Assembly (NCBI GenBank): GCA_047622605.1
Contig: JBLHND010000068.1
Location: 1 to 16,780, forward strand
Source of the DNA: Motiliproteus sp047622605
GTDB lineage: Bacteria > Pseudomonadota > Gammaproteobacteria > Pseudomonadales > Balneatricaceae
DNA length: 16,780 bases
Direction of reading: 5' to 3'
Shown piece by piece: positions 14,817 to 16,780 of the stretch. Each line of letters begins with the position of its first letter. Positions within the stretch are counted from its first letter, which is position 1. A program made the position numbers and the translations under genes. The notes beneath the pieces are model-generated. The model had not been told where the DNA came from, searched no databases, and worked only from the letters and a program-made list of their open reading frames with translations.

Positions 14817-15821
14817 TCAAGCGGGTGAATGTATAAAGGGTGAATCAGAATCTTCTAGCGGGGGCTGCCAGTTGTTGGTGCACAGATACCAGCCCGCGTC
14901 TGGATCGGCGTCGTAGTGCCAAACAAGGTCATCGAGCAGGGTAACGCGATGTGGGCTTAGCCATTGGCCGATACTGTAGACCGATTCGACAAAGCGAAAG
15001 GCGGTCTTGCCATCGCGGGTACGAGTAACAGTGCCGGGTTCGTGCAGTTCTGAAATGCCACGATAGCCAATAGTGATGGGTACGATCCAGCCGCTAGCTG
15101 GTTTGGGAATACGTTGCCAGGCAACAGGGACATCAGCGGCGGTCTCTTCTTCTGGCTGCTCGGCCTGGTATTTCAACGCTGCAAAATCGAGCCAGGCATC
15201 TATCGCTTCCGTTTGTGGATTGCTTTGTCGAAGGTCCGACAAATGATCGGTCAAGGTTTCTGCACGGGACACCAGTGCGAAGCCCGGCAGCAGGCTACGT
15301 AACAGCTTGCGGGTCGTGCGGCTGGCTTCGGCCTCGTCGTCGGGTATCGTCTGTAGTTCGACTGAGCCTAACTCGCGAATAGTGCCGCCGGCCAGACGTT
15401 GCATTTGCACCCATAGCGATAGCTGGGCTGCCAGCTCACGACGATGGTCATCGCCGCTGCGAATTCTCCCCTCGACGGGGATCACCAGGCTCACATCCAT
15501 CAGCATTCGTCCCTCTTCGACAAATGGGGGTGGAGTGCCTTCTTTAACGAATTTGGTCGCTTGTTTTCTTGTGAAGTGAGGGTTTCGGGTTAGGGAAAAT
15601 GTCTGGTCACCCCAGCTCTCTGTTTTGTAGCTAAGGGGTTGGTGAGAGTGGCAGATCACCCCGCAGCCTTCGAGGGTCAGGCCTAATTCGGGTTCGGCTT
15701 TTCTGGAGAGGGCATGCACAAATCCCAAAAAATTTGAGATAGCAGGAAATCCCCAAGTCTGACCGGCGATCGCATTGGCTCCTTCGACTTTAAGGTGCCG
15801 TAAAATCAGTACGTCGCTCAT
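14817..15821 (-). CDS. cas5f: Cas5f (Csy2), Cascade subunit holding the crRNA 5' handle
   Basis: Csy2 forms a heterodimer with Csy1 at the tail of the I-F complex and binds the crRNA 5' handle. It has 334 residues, normal for the family. Recognisable Csy2 features are the N-terminal LILRHLKVEGANAIAGQTWG followed by FPAISNFLGFVHAL, the mid-protein ARGININE/Gly-containing segment RIRSGDDHRREL, and the C-terminal blocks WIVPITIGYRGISEL and RFVESVYSIGQWLSPHR. Its ATG overlaps the cas8f stop in an ATGA arrangement, so translation is probably coupled; GGAGGG inside the end of cas8f lies 9 nt upstream. It is followed closely by cas7f. No disruption is visible. Confidence 0.96.
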   Translation of the reverse strand: MSDVLILRHLKVEGANAIAGQTWGFPAISNFLGFVHALSRKAEPELGLTLEGCGVICHSHQPLSYKTESWGDQTFSLTRNPHFTRKQATKFVKEGTPPPFVEEGRMLMDVSLVIPVEGRIRSGDDHRRELAAQLSLWVQMQRLAGGTIRELGSVELQTIPDDEAEASRTTRKLLRSLLPGFALVSRAETLTDHLSDLRQSNPQTEAIDAWLDFAALKYQAEQPEEETAADVPVAWQRIPKPASGWIVPITIGYRGISELHEPGTVTRTRDGKTAFRFVESVYSIGQWLSPHRVTLLDDLVWHYDADPDAGWYLCTNNWQPPLEDSDSPFIHSPA

Positions 15822-16780
15822 AGTGCCACACCCTCCAGGTCATCTTTCAGCAAGCGGAGTTTTTGTGCCATAAGATGCTTCCATTCACGGTGCTCGACGC
15901 CGCCCAAGGCCAACTTATCATGCGCCAGTTGTCGATTTAGCCAGATGCTGAAATCCCTGGCGACCTGCTCGATCCAGTCTTTTTTATCACGCGCCTGGGC
16001 GAAATCTTCATCCTGAGCGGCTCGTCTCGGATCCAGCCAAAGCCGTTGATGAAGGGGGAGTTGGCAGTCATCTGCGGCACTCCAGCCGGCGGGGACATCA
16101 AGCGTCTGAATTTCAGCGCCAAGCAGAATCAGTTCATCGATCAGCTGATCGATACGCTCGGCTCGTTGTTGGCGGACAGTCTGGGTGCTGCTTTTCCCCA
16201 CCTGGGACAGCAGGTATTCTTTAAGCTCCCAAGTAAGGCGGCGCACACGATAGCGATAGGGGCCGTCGATGATGTTCTTGATCTGCAAGGGTGGGCGAGT
16301 CTGAGATTGCCAGCGGGGAGGAGCGCAACTTAGCAGAAATGCACCTCCCATTCGTACAGCGTTTAGTTGGCTTATATTCTGTGATTGTGTTCCTCCAAAA
16401 TGCTGCACGGCAATATTAGGGTAATAAACCACTGGAGTGTCGACGTAGCGCTCTTTTCGTCTCGCGTCTCTGGCCTTTTTGGCTTCGTCAGAGTATCTGC
16501 TGGCGGTAACTCGTTGATGTATAGACTGTGCCAAGGAAGAGGAAAATAGCGGTGCCAGCAGATGATATTGACCATCACCAACCGGATAAAACAGCTGCTT
16601 ACTCAATGCATGGGAGCTGATTTCTTTACCCTCCAGTGCTTGTTGAAAGCCCTGTACCCAAGATTGAAGTTGCTCAGAGGATTCGGCAAAGGGCTGCAGC
16701 GGACTGTCGTCACCTTCGCGGATATGCTCGATCAGCGTTTTATCGCCCTCGTCGAGTTGCAGAAGCTTACCCACATCCAG
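15818..16780 (-). CDS. cas8f: Cas8f (Csy1), large subunit of the I-F Cascade (N-terminus outside window)
   Basis: Csy1 is the large subunit that reads the CC PAM and, with Csy2, caps the crRNA 5' end. About 320 codons are present and the frame is open to the window edge; family members run to roughly 430 residues, so about a quarter is missing. A GTG at 16774 is not the true start because the frame continues upstream. Family-like segments include ARDARRKERYVDTPVVYYPN, IAVQHFGGTQSQNISQLNAV, GGAFLLSCAPPRWQSQ and the C-terminal REWKHLMAQKLR. It is the first cas gene seen; cas1 and cas2-3 would be expected further upstream on the same strand. Its last codon overlaps cas5f. Confidence 0.94.
   Translation of the reverse strand: MDVGKLLQLDEGDKTLIEHIREGDDSPLQPFAESSEQLQSWVQGFQQALEGKEISSHALSKQLFYPVGDGQYHLLAPLFSSSLAQSIHQRVTASRYSDEAKKARDARRKERYVDTPVVYYPNIAVQHFGGTQSQNISQLNAVRMGGAFLLSCAPPRWQSQTRPPLQIKNIIDGPYRYRVRRLTWELKEYLLSQVGKSSTQTVRQQRAERIDQLIDELILLGAEIQTLDVPAGWSAADDCQLPLHQRLWLDPRRAAQDEDFAQARDKKDWIEQVARDFSIWLNRQLAHDKLALGGVEHREWKHLMAQKLRLLKDDLEGVAL

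Overview
The window looks like the chromosome of a gammaproteobacterium. ProW, ProX, agmatinase, Fpr and a YbdL-type aminotransferase all resemble enterobacterial proteins. A rhombosortase and its GlyGly-CTERM partner point to a lineage related to type II secretion-bearing marine or enteric gammaproteobacteria. I cannot name the species. No rRNA or tRNA genes are visible.

Layout, left to right. (1) 1-1932: the 3' end of a proVWX glycine betaine/proline-betaine uptake operon, with proW cut by the window edge, proX complete, and a clear Rho-independent terminator. (2) 2194-4425: a catalase-peroxidase with an N-terminal signal peptide, predicted to be periplasmic. (3) 4750-5904: a YbdL-type PLP-dependent methionine aminotransferase. 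(4) 6065-7462 (minus): a decayed two-gene operon. The upstream gene is a rhombotarget-type lipoprotein that ends in a GlyGly-CTERM tail. The downstream gene is rhombosortase (rrtA). Both are broken: the lipoprotein by three in-frame stops and one frameshift, rrtA by one amber codon. (5) 7463-10466: an AT-rich, gene-poor stretch with one intact chemotaxis receptor and a degraded IS1595-like transposase fragment. (6) 10467-12352: divergent speB (agmatinase) and fpr (ferredoxin/flavodoxin-NADP+ reductase). (7) 12395-16780 (minus): a type I-F CRISPR-Cas locus. It runs cas8f(csy1, partial)-cas5f(csy2)-cas7f(csy3)-cas6f(csy4), then a 128-bp leader with an exact IHF consensus, then 12 repeats and 11 spacers of exactly 32 bp. 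cas1 and cas2-3 would be expected just beyond the right edge.

Functional picture: the left half covers osmotic and oxidative stress functions. The right half is an adaptive immunity locus that looks intact within the window; its Cascade genes are tightly coupled by short spacings, a 4-nt overlap and strong ribosome binding sites. The middle is an accessory or decaying segment. The least obvious content is the dead rhombosortase/lipoprotein pair, because the lesions split the genes into short frames; reading through those lesions recovers a full-length lipoprotein and a full-length protease with their diagnostic motifs. No wholly new system was found. The closest candidate is this inactivated surface-sorting module.
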